The notes beneath the pieces are model-generated. The model was not told where the DNA came from. It ran no database searches and saw only the letters and a program-made list of their open reading frames with translations. Source: an uncultured Eggerthellaceae bacterium (GTDB lineage Bacteria; Actinomycetota; Coriobacteriia; Coriobacteriales; Eggerthellaceae). Taken from it: a stretch of DNA of 64,000 nt. Within the stretch, counting starts at the first letter, position 1; each line of letters starts with the position of its first letter. A program made the translations under genes and the position numbers. Positions 1 to 7,536 of the stretch are shown piece after piece. The stretch covers positions 1 through 64,000 of the forward strand of contig CAJURZ010000009.1 in assembly GCA_910588905.1 (NCBI GenBank), read 5' to 3'.

Positions 1-1
1 C

Positions 2-163
2 TACATGGTCTGCGATGACGTGACGGCTGTCGACTGCCCGAACTGCGGTGCACCGTTTGACACCCCGGATGCCGCTGGAACGGACGCACCGGCAAGCCCT
101 GCTTCACCCGCAGCACCGGATGCCCCCGAAGCACCACAAGCTCCAAAGGATCCGAATGCGTAA
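2..163 (+). CDS. 3' end of a zinc-ribbon protein with Pro/Ala-rich tail (partial)
   Basis: Only the last 53 codons are inside the window, and the reading frame is open to the left edge. The visible part has a Cys after the first Val followed by a DCPNCG knuckle, which looks like the second half of a zinc ribbon. A low-complexity tail of about 35 residues rich in Ala, Pro, Asp and Ser follows. There is an ATG at position 5, but a complete zinc ribbon needs an upstream CxxC, so I read this as a truncated larger protein. The same architecture (ribbon plus Ala/Pro tail) recurs in the small protein at 8915-9154. Function unknown; zinc binding is inferred from the cysteines. Confidence 0.6.
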   Translation, partial: YMVCDDVTAVDCPNCGAPFDTPDAAGTDAPASPASPAAPDAPEAPQAPKDPNA

Positions 164-220
164 AAGCGCTCAAGGGCCGTTTCCGGGATCTTGCTGATAC
201 GATGAGCTCGTCTCATCCAT

Positions 221-252
221 GCAACCGCCGACTCGATAAGGGTTGGCGGTTG
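221..252. terminator. Inverted repeat between two zinc-ribbon genes
   Basis: GCAACCGCC (221-229) pairs with GGCGGTTGC (244-252) around a 14-nt loop. It lies between the 3' ends of the genes ending at 163 (+) and 269 (-), where a shared terminator is expected. No clear T-run follows on either strand, so factor-independent termination is uncertain. Confidence 0.35.
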
Positions 253-268
253 CGCTCTTCAGTCACGA

Positions 269-478
269 TCAGGCGCGCTTGGAAGCTTCTGGCGCCTCCT
301 CGCGCGTGCGCCGCTGCAGAAGAACATTCGCGGATAACAGCGTGCAGCATCGAGGGCAAACGATATCAGATGATGAGACAGGATGCTCGCATTCAGGGCA
401 TGAGGTTTCATATTGCAGATCTTTGGATGATTCGTCAGATTCCATGCAAGCGCCACACATGACACAGGGAATGCACAT
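269..478 (-). CDS. Small double zinc-ribbon protein
   Basis: This 69-residue protein has two cysteine clusters: CIPCVMCGAC at residues 2-11, then a CPEC and CPRC pair at about 27-45 that forms a standard zinc ribbon. The C-terminus is basic and polar (about 52-69). The start is supported by an AAGGGAG ribosome-binding site six bases before the ATG. The first cluster resembles half of a CxxCxxC metal site. No enzymatic domain is visible. Such proteins usually bind zinc and act as adaptors or stay uncharacterised. It converges with the zinc-ribbon gene ending at 163. The function is not known to me. Confidence 0.55.
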   Translation of the reverse strand: MCIPCVMCGACMESDESSKDLQYETSCPECEHPVSSSDIVCPRCCTLLSANVLLQRRTREEAPEASKRA

Positions 479-782
479 GAGACTCCCTTCATCGCATCCT
501 TCGTCGCCTCATTGTACCAGCGATCGATGATAAAACGTTGCTCTATCATGAGACAGCATCACCCCCCCCCGCCTCCGGCTTCCTCCAGCCGTGTGGCGCG
601 CTCTCATCCCAAGGCCGATCGACGGATCGATCAGAAACCTTGAGCTAGTGCAGCGCGATCGCATGGTACGCGATCCCGTCATCTGAGTTATTCCCCAAAC
701 ATCCCCAGCCATCAGATTGCGAACGGAGAACGGATGGGCATCCCCGCTCATCGATGGCTAGCAGACAGCTAGGATGCAAGCC
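479..782. other. Intergenic region with a C9 tract
   Basis: About 300 bases separate the divergent zinc-ribbon (-) and hydrolase (+) genes, so both promoters should be here. The notable element is a run of nine C at 562-570 followed by GCCTCCGG. I see no convincing ORF and no strong -35/-10 pair. Confidence 0.5.
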
Positions 783-1817
783 ATGACGAACGAGGCTTGC
801 AGAGCGAACGATCCTCCCGCTGCCACGCGGCGCGAGGTGCACTTCCCGTCTAGCGACGGGACCAGCTCCATCTACGGCTTCATCCTGACGCCGAACGCCG
901 GTGATGACGCTCAGGGCAACACCAGCACGCGTCCTCGCCGCCCTCGTGCCCTCATTCAGCTCGTCCATGGCATGAGCGAGCACAGCGGACGCTATGGGGA
1001 TTTCGCCCATTTCCTCATCAGCCAAGGCTATGCGGTATGCGCCAACGACCACATCGGTCACGGTGGCAGCGTCTCGAAAGACGGCTACGGATACCTCCCC
1101 CACGATCGCGGCGTGGACATCATGCTGGAGGATGTGGACCACATGCGACGCATCGCCCAGCAGCACGTGGGCGCAGACGTCCCCTATCTCATCTTCGGAC
1201 ATTCGATGGGCAGTCTGATCGTGCGCGCCTATATCGCACGCCACGGAGAAGGCGTACGAGGGGCTGTTGTTTGTGGAACCGCTGACAAACCCGCCATCGT
1301 CCCCTGGTTCGCCATGCTCCTCATCCGTATCGTCGCGCTCTTCAAAGGATGGCACGCCAAAGCGTCTTTCTTCAATGACCTTGCGAACCGCACCTACACG
1401 AAGGATCTCAAGAGAGAGAATTCCCCGCTTGCATGGATATCTGCGAATGTCGAGAACGTGCGTGCCTATATCGCCGATGAGATCACCGGGTTCACCATCA
1501 GCCTCGGAGCGTCTTACACGCTCATGAAGCTCGGTCGTGTGGCCATGTCGAAGAAGACAGCCAAGCAGGTGCCCCCTGAGCTGCCCGTGCTCTTCATATC
1601 CGGCGCAGAGGACCCTGTCGGTGACTGCGGACGTGATGTCGAACGCGCAGAACGCAGGTTCCATCGGGCCGGAGTGCAGAATGTGGGGCTCATCCTCTAT
1701 GGGGAGATGCGCCACGAGATCCTGAACGAGGAAGGACACCGGCTCGTCTATGCCGACGTGGACGCCTGGTTCACTGATGTCTTGATGTCAGCAGAGGCAA
1801 GACAGCAGATCCTATGA
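783..1817 (+). CDS. Alpha/beta hydrolase, monoacylglycerol lipase-like (serine hydrolase S33 type)
   Basis: This 344-residue protein has the alpha/beta-hydrolase signature of the monoacylglycerol lipase/lysophospholipase group: oxyanion-region HGMSEHSGRY at 62-71, nucleophile elbow GHSMGS with Ser141, acid Asp277 in GAEDPVGD, and His311 in GEMRHE. It should hydrolyse ester bonds of acylglycerols or similar lipids in the cytosol, since no signal peptide or membrane segment is seen. An ATG nine bases upstream (774) is also possible, but AGGA eight bases before 783 favours this start. The last six bases overlap the convergent flavodoxin gene. Substrate is inferred from the family only. Confidence 0.85.
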   Translation: MTNEACRANDPPAATRREVHFPSSDGTSSIYGFILTPNAGDDAQGNTSTRPRRPRALIQLVHGMSEHSGRYGDFAHFLISQGYAVCANDHIGHGGSVSKDGYGYLPHDRGVDIMLEDVDHMRRIAQQHVGADVPYLIFGHSMGSLIVRAYIARHGEGVRGAVVCGTADKPAIVPWFAMLLIRIVALFKGWHAKASFFNDLANRTYTKDLKRENSPLAWISANVENVRAYIADEITGFTISLGASYTLMKLGRVAMSKKTAKQVPPELPVLFISGAEDPVGDCGRDVERAERRFHRAGVQNVGLILYGEMRHEILNEEGHRLVYADVDAWFTDVLMSAEARQQIL

Positions 1818-2480
1818 CGCACTGACCATCCACGCATCAATGTCGGCCTGTGAAACATCGCGAGAGAATCGACGTGCATCCTTAACAGTGGCATCTGGCG
1901 CAGCAGCTTCTATCTCTGACACGCTTCCCTCTATGCCACTGCCGCCAGAGGTACAAAACGGGATGATGGTCTTGCCCTGCGTATCAGCCTGTTCAAGGAA
2001 TGACAGGATGATACGCGGTGCTTTTCCCCACCAAATGGGGTAGCCAAGATAGATCACGTCAGCACCGGACACATCAGGTGCTGGAGAGCCCAATTCCGGC
2101 CGTAGCGTTCCCTGACTTTGTTCAGCATTCGCTCGGCAATCGGCGTTGTAGTCAAGATCCTCGGTGGTGTAGGGAACCGCAGGAACGATCTCATGAGGAA
2201 CCGTATTCGCCACCTGTGCTATCTCGTCAGCAACCGCCTTCGTGTTCCCCGTGCATGAGAAATAGACGACAGCAACACTCCCTGCGCTCGTGGAGGCTGC
2301 AACAGGATCGGAATCATGGATGTTCGCTGCTCCGTTATCCGAAGCAACCTCTTCCAACGAAGACGATGCAGGAGGTGCTTGCCCTTGGGGCGCGCACCCG
2401 CTCATTCCCACCAAGGCTGCCGTTCCACCCAGAAGCAATCCTGCTTTGAGGAATGTCCTTCTGTCCAATATCCGCTCCAT
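1812..2480 (-). CDS. Exported flavodoxin, Tat lipoprotein type
   Basis: This 222-residue protein has an N-terminal Tat-like signal (DRRTFLKAG at 6-14), a hydrophobic stretch and a lipobox-like MSGC ending at Cys29. A Ser/Ala-rich linker leads to a flavodoxin domain from about residue 70, which starts with VVYFSCTGNT, the FMN phosphate loop. YLGYPIWWG and TSGGSG later match the flavodoxin_4 group. It should carry FMN and electrons on the outer face of the membrane. The start was chosen for GGAGGG six bases upstream of ATG and because it begins the signal. It is 31 bases downstream of a cytosolic flavodoxin on the same strand, probably one operon. Confidence 0.85.
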   Translation of the reverse strand: MERILDRRTFLKAGLLLGGTAALVGMSGCAPQGQAPPASSSLEEVASDNGAANIHDSDPVAASTSAGSVAVVYFSCTGNTKAVADEIAQVANTVPHEIVPAVPYTTEDLDYNADCRANAEQSQGTLRPELGSPAPDVSGADVIYLGYPIWWGKAPRIILSFLEQADTQGKTIIPFCTSGGSGIEGSVSEIEAAAPDATVKDARRFSRDVSQADIDAWMVSAS

Positions 2481-2511
2481 CCCCTGCCCTCCTTTATGCA
2501 TGGTTCGATCA

Positions 2512-2985
2512 TCACTCATTCGCAGCAACGAAGCTCCTGATGGCTTTTTCTGAATGATCATTCAGAAGACCGCCTCGCTTGATCGTAGCTTGTGGACACA
2601 GCTCAGCCATGCGCTGCGCCGTCTTCCCAAGACCACTGCCGCCTGATGTGGCGAAAGGTACGATGGTCTTTCCCGCAAAGTCATAGGACTCAAGGAATGT
2701 ATCGATGATGCGCGGCTCCACATACCACCAGACGGGGAACCCGACATATGCGATGTCGTACGCATCCATTCCCTCCATACGGCTTGCAACCTCAGGGCGG
2801 CATCCTTCGTCGTTCATCTCGAGCGTGGTGCGACTTTTCTTGTCGTTCCAGTTCAGATCGGCAGCCGAATAGATCACGGCCGGTTCTATTTCGAACAGAT
2901 CCGCACCCACAGCTTCAGCCAATGCCTCGGCTGCCCGCGCTGTGGTTCCCGTCGCGCTAAAATACGCTGCCAATGGTTTGCTCAT
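2512..2985 (-). CDS. Cytosolic flavodoxin
   Basis: This 157-residue flavodoxin without a signal starts MSKPLAAYFSATGTT, where SATGTT is the FMN phosphate-binding loop. VGFPVWWYVEPRI and FATSGGSG follow, as in the exported neighbour, to which it is clearly related. It would shuttle one or two electrons for reductases in the cytosol. GAGGGGG lies seven bases before the ATG. It is the first gene after a MerR-type promoter (see 3030-3060). A perfect 20-base palindrome lies inside its 3' coding part at 2548-2567, near its junction with the next flavodoxin gene. The pair suggests an inner and an outer form of the same carrier. Confidence 0.88.
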   Translation of the reverse strand: MSKPLAAYFSATGTTARAAEALAEAVGADLFEIEPAVIYSAADLNWNDKKSRTTLEMNDEGCRPEVASRMEGMDAYDIAYVGFPVWWYVEPRIIDTFLESYDFAGKTIVPFATSGGSGLGKTAQRMAELCPQATIKRGGLLNDHSEKAIRSFVAANE

Positions 2986-3029
2986 GAGATCCCCCTCATC
3001 CTGCCGCATACGACTCGAAGGGTGTTCTA

Positions 3030-3060
3030 TCACTTGAACTTGGCTTTAAGTCAAGTTACT
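3030..3060 (-). promoter_or_regulatory. MerR-type promoter of the flavodoxin operon
   Basis: On the minus strand TTGACT and TAGAAC are separated by 19 bases, the over-long spacer typical of MerR-activated promoters. An inverted repeat (AACTTG at 3037-3042 and CAAGTT at 3052-3057) sits in the spacer region. The core CTTGACTTAAAGC matches 12 of 13 bases of CTTGACTTGAAGC in front of the MerR gene at 51217. Binding is inferred. Confidence 0.55.
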
Positions 3061-3130
3061 GTAAGGAACCGCATCTTTCCCTTCATGCTCGTATACTGAA
3101 CACGCTGATCACTGCGAGAAGGGAATCACC

Positions 3131-3541
3131 ATGGCAATGCTTCCTCAAGATGCACGTGAACTATTCGAAACGGCCCAGAACATGGTGCTCTGCACAGCAT
3201 CGGCAGACGGGATGCCCAATGGAGCCGCCATCGGCATGAAGGCCGTCATAGACGATGAGACCGTCTATGTCTCAGACCAATTCTTCAAGAAGACGCTTGC
3301 CAACCTCCGCGTGAACCAGAAGGTAGCGGTAGCATTCTGGACGGGCCATGATGCCTACCAGATCCACGGCACTGCCCGCTATGTCAACGAAGGGGAGGAA
3401 TTCGCCGCTCAGAAGGAAGCGGTGGATGCGAAGTTCGCTTCCATGGGGTTGCCCATCAAGGCCAAGGGCGGCTGCTTCATCCATGTTGACGCGGTCTACC
3501 AGATGGCTGCTGGCCCTGAGGCGGGCAACCAGATCGCCTAG
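3131..3541 (+). CDS. Pyridoxamine 5'-phosphate oxidase-fold FMN-binding protein
   Basis: This 136-residue single-domain protein has the PNPOx-like split-barrel pattern: MVLCTASADGMPNGAAIG at about 18-35, VYVSDQFFKKT, then VAVAFWTGHDAYQIHGTA. These segments bind FMN or a related cofactor in this superfamily. The usual roles are small-molecule reduction, FMN storage or detoxification, and the specific substrate cannot be read from the sequence. GAAGGGAAT lies just upstream of the ATG. It is transcribed divergently from the flavodoxin operon, and both could use the same reducing power. It is not a true PdxH, which is much longer. Confidence 0.8.
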   Translation: MAMLPQDARELFETAQNMVLCTASADGMPNGAAIGMKAVIDDETVYVSDQFFKKTLANLRVNQKVAVAFWTGHDAYQIHGTARYVNEGEEFAAQKEAVDAKFASMGLPIKAKGGCFIHVDAVYQMAAGPEAGNQIA

Positions 3542-3606
3542 CTGAGCAAAAGAGCAAAAGGGGCGTTCCAAAACGCTCATCTCGCTGGGGGTCATCTCTC
3601 GTACCT

Positions 3607-4173
3607 TCAGCAGCGAAAAGGCATCTCGGGAGGCATAGAGCGGTGCACGGAACCAACCTCTGCATCATTGAGCTGGCTCTTGAGCTTATGGCAGCCACAC
3701 TGGCATCCTGCGCCGTGCTGCTCGTTCTCGACGAGGCTGCCCGTCTCGCCGTATACGTCCACAACCTCCAGGTCAAAGACGAGGTTCTGCCCTGCGTATT
3801 CATGGTTGAAGTCAAGCGTGATGACGTCGTCCTCAACCGCTGCCACCTTGGCACGGCAGCGCTCTCCGGCGATGTCCAGCGCTATGTAGTCCCCCACAGG
3901 AAGTCGCCCCGCGTCGGGGAAACCCGTGGCAGGAATCTTCTGCACGAGCTCCGGATCGCGCTCCCCGTATGCCTCGCGGGCGGGAATGATCACCGTGCGC
4001 TTCTCGAAGGGATCCATCTCCGCAACGGCTTTCTCAAGCCCTGGTATCACCGTCCCCGCCCCGACCACGAACACGAGCGGACTGCCCTTGTGCGCCTCGG
4101 AGCTGTCGAACACCGTTCCATCCTCCAGCCGTCCCTCGTACAAGACGCTGACCCGACGTCCAATCTCTATCAT
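3607..4173 (-). CDS. slyD: FKBP-type peptidyl-prolyl isomerase, SlyD-like
   Basis: This 188-residue protein has the SlyD layout: an N-terminal FKBP half (VLYEGRLEDGTVFDSS), an inserted chaperone IF domain (about 65-125), the return of the FKBP fold (LDFNHEYAGQNLVFDLEV), and a short metal-binding tail with GCQCGCH near 155. SlyD proteins isomerise prolyl bonds and, through the tail, carry nickel or other metals to metalloenzymes. AAAGGAG precedes the ATG. It is the last gene of the molybdoenzyme cluster, 24 bases after the preceding gene, so a role as folding or metal-insertion chaperone for a cluster enzyme is plausible. It may also be a housekeeping gene that is simply adjacent. Confidence 0.85.
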   Translation of the reverse strand: MIEIGRRVSVLYEGRLEDGTVFDSSEAHKGSPLVFVVGAGTVIPGLEKAVAEMDPFEKRTVIIPAREAYGERDPELVQKIPATGFPDAGRLPVGDYIALDIAGERCRAKVAAVEDDVITLDFNHEYAGQNLVFDLEVVDVYGETGSLVENEQHGAGCQCGCHKLKSQLNDAEVGSVHRSMPPEMPFRC

Positions 4174-4197
4174 GGCATGTTCTCCTTTCGCATGGCC

Positions 4198-4509
4198 TTA
4201 CCGCACGCAATGCGTGTTCGGAAGCGGCTCGCACGTCTTTCCGTTAAGGATGTTGTGCCAAAGCCCGTCGACGAACACGTAGAGGGACTTGAACTCGATC
4301 TTTCCCGCATGGGACGCGCTGCCTAGGTAACGTACGTCTCCTTCCTCCAATGGCTTCGCCTCCACCCATGTCCCATCGCTTCCGTACGGGACCAGCACCC
4401 GTCCGTCGAACGCCCGCACCGAGCCATCGATCCAATCAACGGGGCCGATGGGCAGGGCGGAGAGCTTCCCCTCCGCCCGCATGCGTTCGATGACTTCAAA
4501 CGCGGCCAT
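4198..4509 (-). CDS. Small protein of unknown function in the molybdoenzyme cluster
   Basis: This 103-residue soluble protein begins 6 bases after the stop of the VOC gene upstream, so translation is probably coupled. I see no catalytic motif. The first half has FEVIERMRAEGKLSALPIG, and the rest alternates short beta-like segments (VRAFDGRVLVPYG, VRYLGSASHAG, FKSLYVFVDGLWHNI), suggesting a small beta-barrel or sandwich. Two cysteines lie near the end. I do not recognise the family. Its position within a run of catabolic genes suggests a subunit or accessory of that pathway. Confidence 0.7.
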   Translation of the reverse strand: MAAFEVIERMRAEGKLSALPIGPVDWIDGSVRAFDGRVLVPYGSDGTWVEAKPLEEGDVRYLGSASHAGKIEFKSLYVFVDGLWHNILNGKTCEPLPNTHCVR

Positions 4510-4515
4510 GCTCGA

Positions 4516-5148
4516 CTACTTGCCGCCCATGGGGATGAACATCGTCTCTGCAGAGCCATCCCACTTCTCACGCGCGCCGATGATGGCGTCGTGCAGGTTC
4601 TTCGCGCGCGGCTCCACGAATTGCACCGCAAAACCGACGTCCTTGCGGAAATCCGCCACCATAAACGAGGGCTTGCCGGCATTGGCGCGCACCATCGCCT
4701 CGTCGGTCCCGGTTGCCCGCGCCTTCTCCAGCGCATTCTCAAGGTCGGGATAGCCCACCGTGATCACGTCAACCCCCAGGAAGTCGCAGGCATCCTGCGC
4801 CTCTTCGAGGCTGTCGACGAAGACATGCACGTGGTTGAGCCCCGGCACGTCCTCCTTGTTGAGCTCCGTGAACATCGTCGGGACCGACCAGTCGTTCTGC
4901 GTGACCACCTCGATGGAATGGCTGCCCCATGCGCCGTAGCAGGCACGGAACTCGAGCCCCGCGCAATCGACCTCGTCGCCGTGGTACAGCAGCTTCCCGA
5001 AGGTGTTCGTCGTGTAGAAGAAGGGGCCCGAGCCGAACAGGCGGTTGTGCGCCGTCATGAACGCGCGCCAGTCGGGAGCGCAGAAGCCCAGCTGGTGCAC
5101 CCAGTCCTTGCCTTTGAAATAGTCCGAGAAATCCTTTTCTGCCATCAT
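4516..5148 (-). CDS. VOC-superfamily (glyoxalase/epimerase fold) protein
   Basis: This 210-residue protein has vicinal-oxygen-chelate features: it opens with WVHQLGFCAPDWRAF, has LNHVHVFVDSLEEA in the middle (the second beta-alpha-beta module) and ends in FAVQFVEP. His and Glu in these strands are the usual metal ligands. The superfamily includes glyoxalase I, methylmalonyl-CoA epimerase, extradiol dioxygenases and the dihydrodaidzein racemase of equol-producing Coriobacteriia. In an anaerobe an epimerase or racemase is likelier than a dioxygenase. Two adjacent ATG codons follow AGAGG; the first is used here. It is one of two VOC proteins in the cluster. The substrate is unknown. Confidence 0.8.
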   Translation of the reverse strand: MMAEKDFSDYFKGKDWVHQLGFCAPDWRAFMTAHNRLFGSGPFFYTTNTFGKLLYHGDEVDCAGLEFRACYGAWGSHSIEVVTQNDWSVPTMFTELNKEDVPGLNHVHVFVDSLEEAQDACDFLGVDVITVGYPDLENALEKARATGTDEAMVRANAGKPSFMVADFRKDVGFAVQFVEPRAKNLHDAIIGAREKWDGSAETMFIPMGGK

Positions 5149-5170
5149 CGAATCCTCTCGCCTCGTGCCG

Positions 5171-6001
5171 TCAGTCCAACTGCTTCGCCATCGTCATGCC
5201 GAACTTGCCCCCATCGAGGATGAGGTCAACGCCCGTCAGGTACCCAAGCCCCGGCTCGAGCAGCCGGACGATGAACTCGGCCATCTCGTCAGGGTCGCCC
5301 AGACGCCCGAAGGCCGTCCCGCGCTCGATGCCTGCAACCGCCTCGTCAGACGCCTCGCGCAGCATCGGGGTGTCGAATGCGCCGGGCGCGATAGAGAATA
5401 TGCGACAGCCCTTCTTGCCGAACCGCAGCGTATTCGCTCTGGTGTAGTACTGCGTGAACGTCTTGGAGATCGGGTAGTACCGGTAGTCCTCGCCCATCGC
5501 ACGCATCGCTTCGGGAACCTCGCGGGCATCGATGGCAGCCTTCGCCTTCTCGAAGAAATCGGCGGCGTTGGGGTCGTCCCAGACCGCGCGCTCTTCCGGT
5601 GTCGGCTGGACGAAGTATCCCGTGATGGAAGAGTAGTTCACGAGCGCCGCGCCTTCCTCAAGGTAGGGGAAGAACGCTTCGACGAAGTTCACGGTGCCCA
5701 CCATGTTGATTTTCACGATGAGGTCGCCGCCGCCCGCATCTACGCCTGCTGCGTTGACCACGTTTCCCAAAGGAGCGATCGACGCCGCATATGCCGCGAA
5801 CTCATCAAGGGATGCCCGATCGGCGATATCGACCGTCTTCCCGTACGCTTCTATGCCGTGCTCCTCGAGCTTGGCGACGGCATCGGCAAGGCGCTTCTCG
5901 TTGCGACCACCCACGAGAACGGGGCCGAACTTGCCCAAGGCGATTGCGGTCGAGAGCCCCATTCCAGAGGTTCCCCCGGTCACCACCTGCAGTCTCTTCA
6001 T
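5171..6001 (-). CDS. Short-chain dehydrogenase/reductase, 3-alpha-HSDH-like
   Basis: This 276-residue SDR carries the nucleotide loop TGGTSGMG at 8-15, the NNAG-equivalent NAAG at about 83-86, a Ser in NYSSITG, and the catalytic YYPISK. A long substrate-loop insertion lies between the Ser and the Tyr. This insertion and overall layout recall 3-alpha-hydroxysteroid dehydrogenase/carbonyl reductase more than fatty-acid FabG. It should reduce or oxidise a ketone/alcohol with NAD(P)H in the cytosol. GGAAGGAG stands 6 bases before the ATG. It lies between the MFS transporter and a VOC protein in the cluster. Phloroglucinol reductase is also an SDR, so an aromatic-derived ketone is another candidate substrate. 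Confidence 0.85.
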   Translation of the reverse strand: MKRLQVVTGGTSGMGLSTAIALGKFGPVLVGGRNEKRLADAVAKLEEHGIEAYGKTVDIADRASLDEFAAYAASIAPLGNVVNAAGVDAGGGDLIVKINMVGTVNFVEAFFPYLEEGAALVNYSSITGYFVQPTPEERAVWDDPNAADFFEKAKAAIDAREVPEAMRAMGEDYRYYPISKTFTQYYTRANTLRFGKKGCRIFSIAPGAFDTPMLREASDEAVAGIERGTAFGRLGDPDEMAEFIVRLLEPGLGYLTGVDLILDGGKFGMTMAKQLD

Positions 6002-6065
6002 GCTTCATCTCCTTCCTATGGGTGGATGCGAACCTCGCATCCACCCCCGGCATCGTTCAGGACGC

Positions 6066-7523
6066 CTACTCCGCGTCGGCTACCTCTTCGGTCGGTTTCT
6101 TCAGCAGGAACGTGATGGCGAAGAGCACCACCCATGCGACCAGCGACACGATCATGCACAGGCGCATGCCCGTTGCCGGGTCCATGGCCACCAACAGGGT
6201 GAAGACGGCCATGCCTACGCCAGCGCCGAGGTTCTGCCCGAGCTGGATGACGGAATTGCCCAGCGTGCGCAGGTCGGGCTTCAGCATGATCTGCGGAGCC
6301 GCCGACTGCGTGACCGTCTGCTGCGAGTTGAAGAAGCCGCCCAGGAACGTGAGGATGTAGATGACCCACACCGGCACGCCGGGCACCAGCACCAGCACGA
6401 ATGCGGCCATGATGACCACGCGGAACACGTTGCCGAACGTCATCACCCACTTCGCCGTGTTCTGCTTCGCGATCATCTTGCCGAACACCGGGCCCAGAAA
6501 CAGGCCGAGCACGGCCATGAGCGATGTCGAGAGGCCGCCAGCGAGAGCAGGGCCGATGGCTTCGACGATGGGATCCGTCGCCAGCGTGCGCATGATAAAG
6601 CCAGGGATGAAGAACGAGATGGACATTGCCCCGAAGTTATGCAGGAAGTTCGCGCCCGTGAGCACCAGCGTGTTGCGGTCCTCGATGGCATTCAAGGGAA
6701 TGATCGCATCGTTGCCCTTCTTGCGGATGATGAACACGAGGACCACGAGCGCAAGCGCAGACACCACGAAGAGCGCCGTGTTGAGCGGCGTGCCGAACTT
6801 CACATAGCTGCTTCCCATGGAAAGCGCGATGATCAGGCAGCCCAGGAACACGGTGATGACAGCCGCGCCGGCGAAGTCGAACTTGCCGCCCTTGACGGCC
6901 AGGAATTCGACGTCTTCCTTCCTTACCTTGACGCCCATGAGGATGAGCACGGCGCCCAGCGCCAGGAAGGCGAACAGGATGAAGCACCACACGCGCCAGC
7001 CGATCTGGTCGATGACGAGGCCGCCGACGAAGGGACCGGCCAGGATGCCGATGGACATCATAGTGCCCACCAGGCCCAGGTAGAGGCCCGCCTGCTTCTT
7101 GTCATAGATGTCGCGGATCATGGTGAAGCCGATGGCGAAGACGCCGGCGCTCACCAGGCCCCAGAAGACGTTCGCGGCGATGATGACCATCATGTTCGTC
7201 GCAAGGCCCCGGATGAGCAGCACGGCTGCGCCTACGACGAGCGAGCCTCCGGCCAGAATCCGCTTCGCGGCAGGATTGCGGGCGCCGATGAAGCCATAGA
7301 TAGGCATGGCACACACGCCGATGATGCCGCTGACCCCTTGGGCGAGGCCGTAGATGTCCATGCCTCCGATGTCTGCCGCAGCGGCAGGGAGCATGGTCGA
7401 ATTGGTGTTGGACACGAGCATGTTGGCGATGACCGCAAGGTACAGCCCGGCAACGGTCATCATCTTCTTCGAATTCGGAGCGCTCAAGAAGGGGTTCGTG
7501 CGCTCCTGGTTAGCCTGTTCCAT
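6066..7523 (-). CDS. MFS transporter, DHA2-like
   Basis: This 485-residue integral membrane protein has about 14 hydrophobic segments, starting with VAGLYLAVIANMLVSNTNS. The conserved R-D-x-Y region IRDIYDKKQAGLYLG lies in the first half and a long loop follows the sixth segment, as in the drug:H+ antiporter-2 type of major facilitator. It should move the substrate or product of the cluster across the membrane; the direction cannot be told. AAAGGAG precedes the chosen ATG by 8 bases, and an upstream in-frame ATG at 7565 has no site. It sits between two SDR genes, 13 bases downstream of one. Confidence 0.88.
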   Translation of the reverse strand: MEQANQERTNPFLSAPNSKKMMTVAGLYLAVIANMLVSNTNSTMLPAAAADIGGMDIYGLAQGVSGIIGVCAMPIYGFIGARNPAAKRILAGGSLVVGAAVLLIRGLATNMMVIIAANVFWGLVSAGVFAIGFTMIRDIYDKKQAGLYLGLVGTMMSIGILAGPFVGGLVIDQIGWRVWCFILFAFLALGAVLILMGVKVRKEDVEFLAVKGGKFDFAGAAVITVFLGCLIIALSMGSSYVKFGTPLNTALFVVSALALVVLVFIIRKKGNDAIIPLNAIEDRNTLVLTGANFLHNFGAMSISFFIPGFIMRTLATDPIVEAIGPALAGGLSTSLMAVLGLFLGPVFGKMIAKQNTAKWVMTFGNVFRVVIMAAFVLVLVPGVPVWVIYILTFLGGFFNSQQTVTQSAAPQIMLKPDLRTLGNSVIQLGQNLGAGVGMAVFTLLVAMDPATGMRLCMIVSLVAWVVLFAITFLLKKPTEEVADAE

Positions 7524-7536
7524 TCGTCTGCTCCTT

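Noticed and set aside
645..1739. Minus-strand ORF of 364 codons opposite the hydrolase gene
   Set aside because: The plus strand carries a complete hydrolase with catalytic triad; the antisense frame has no recognisable domain.
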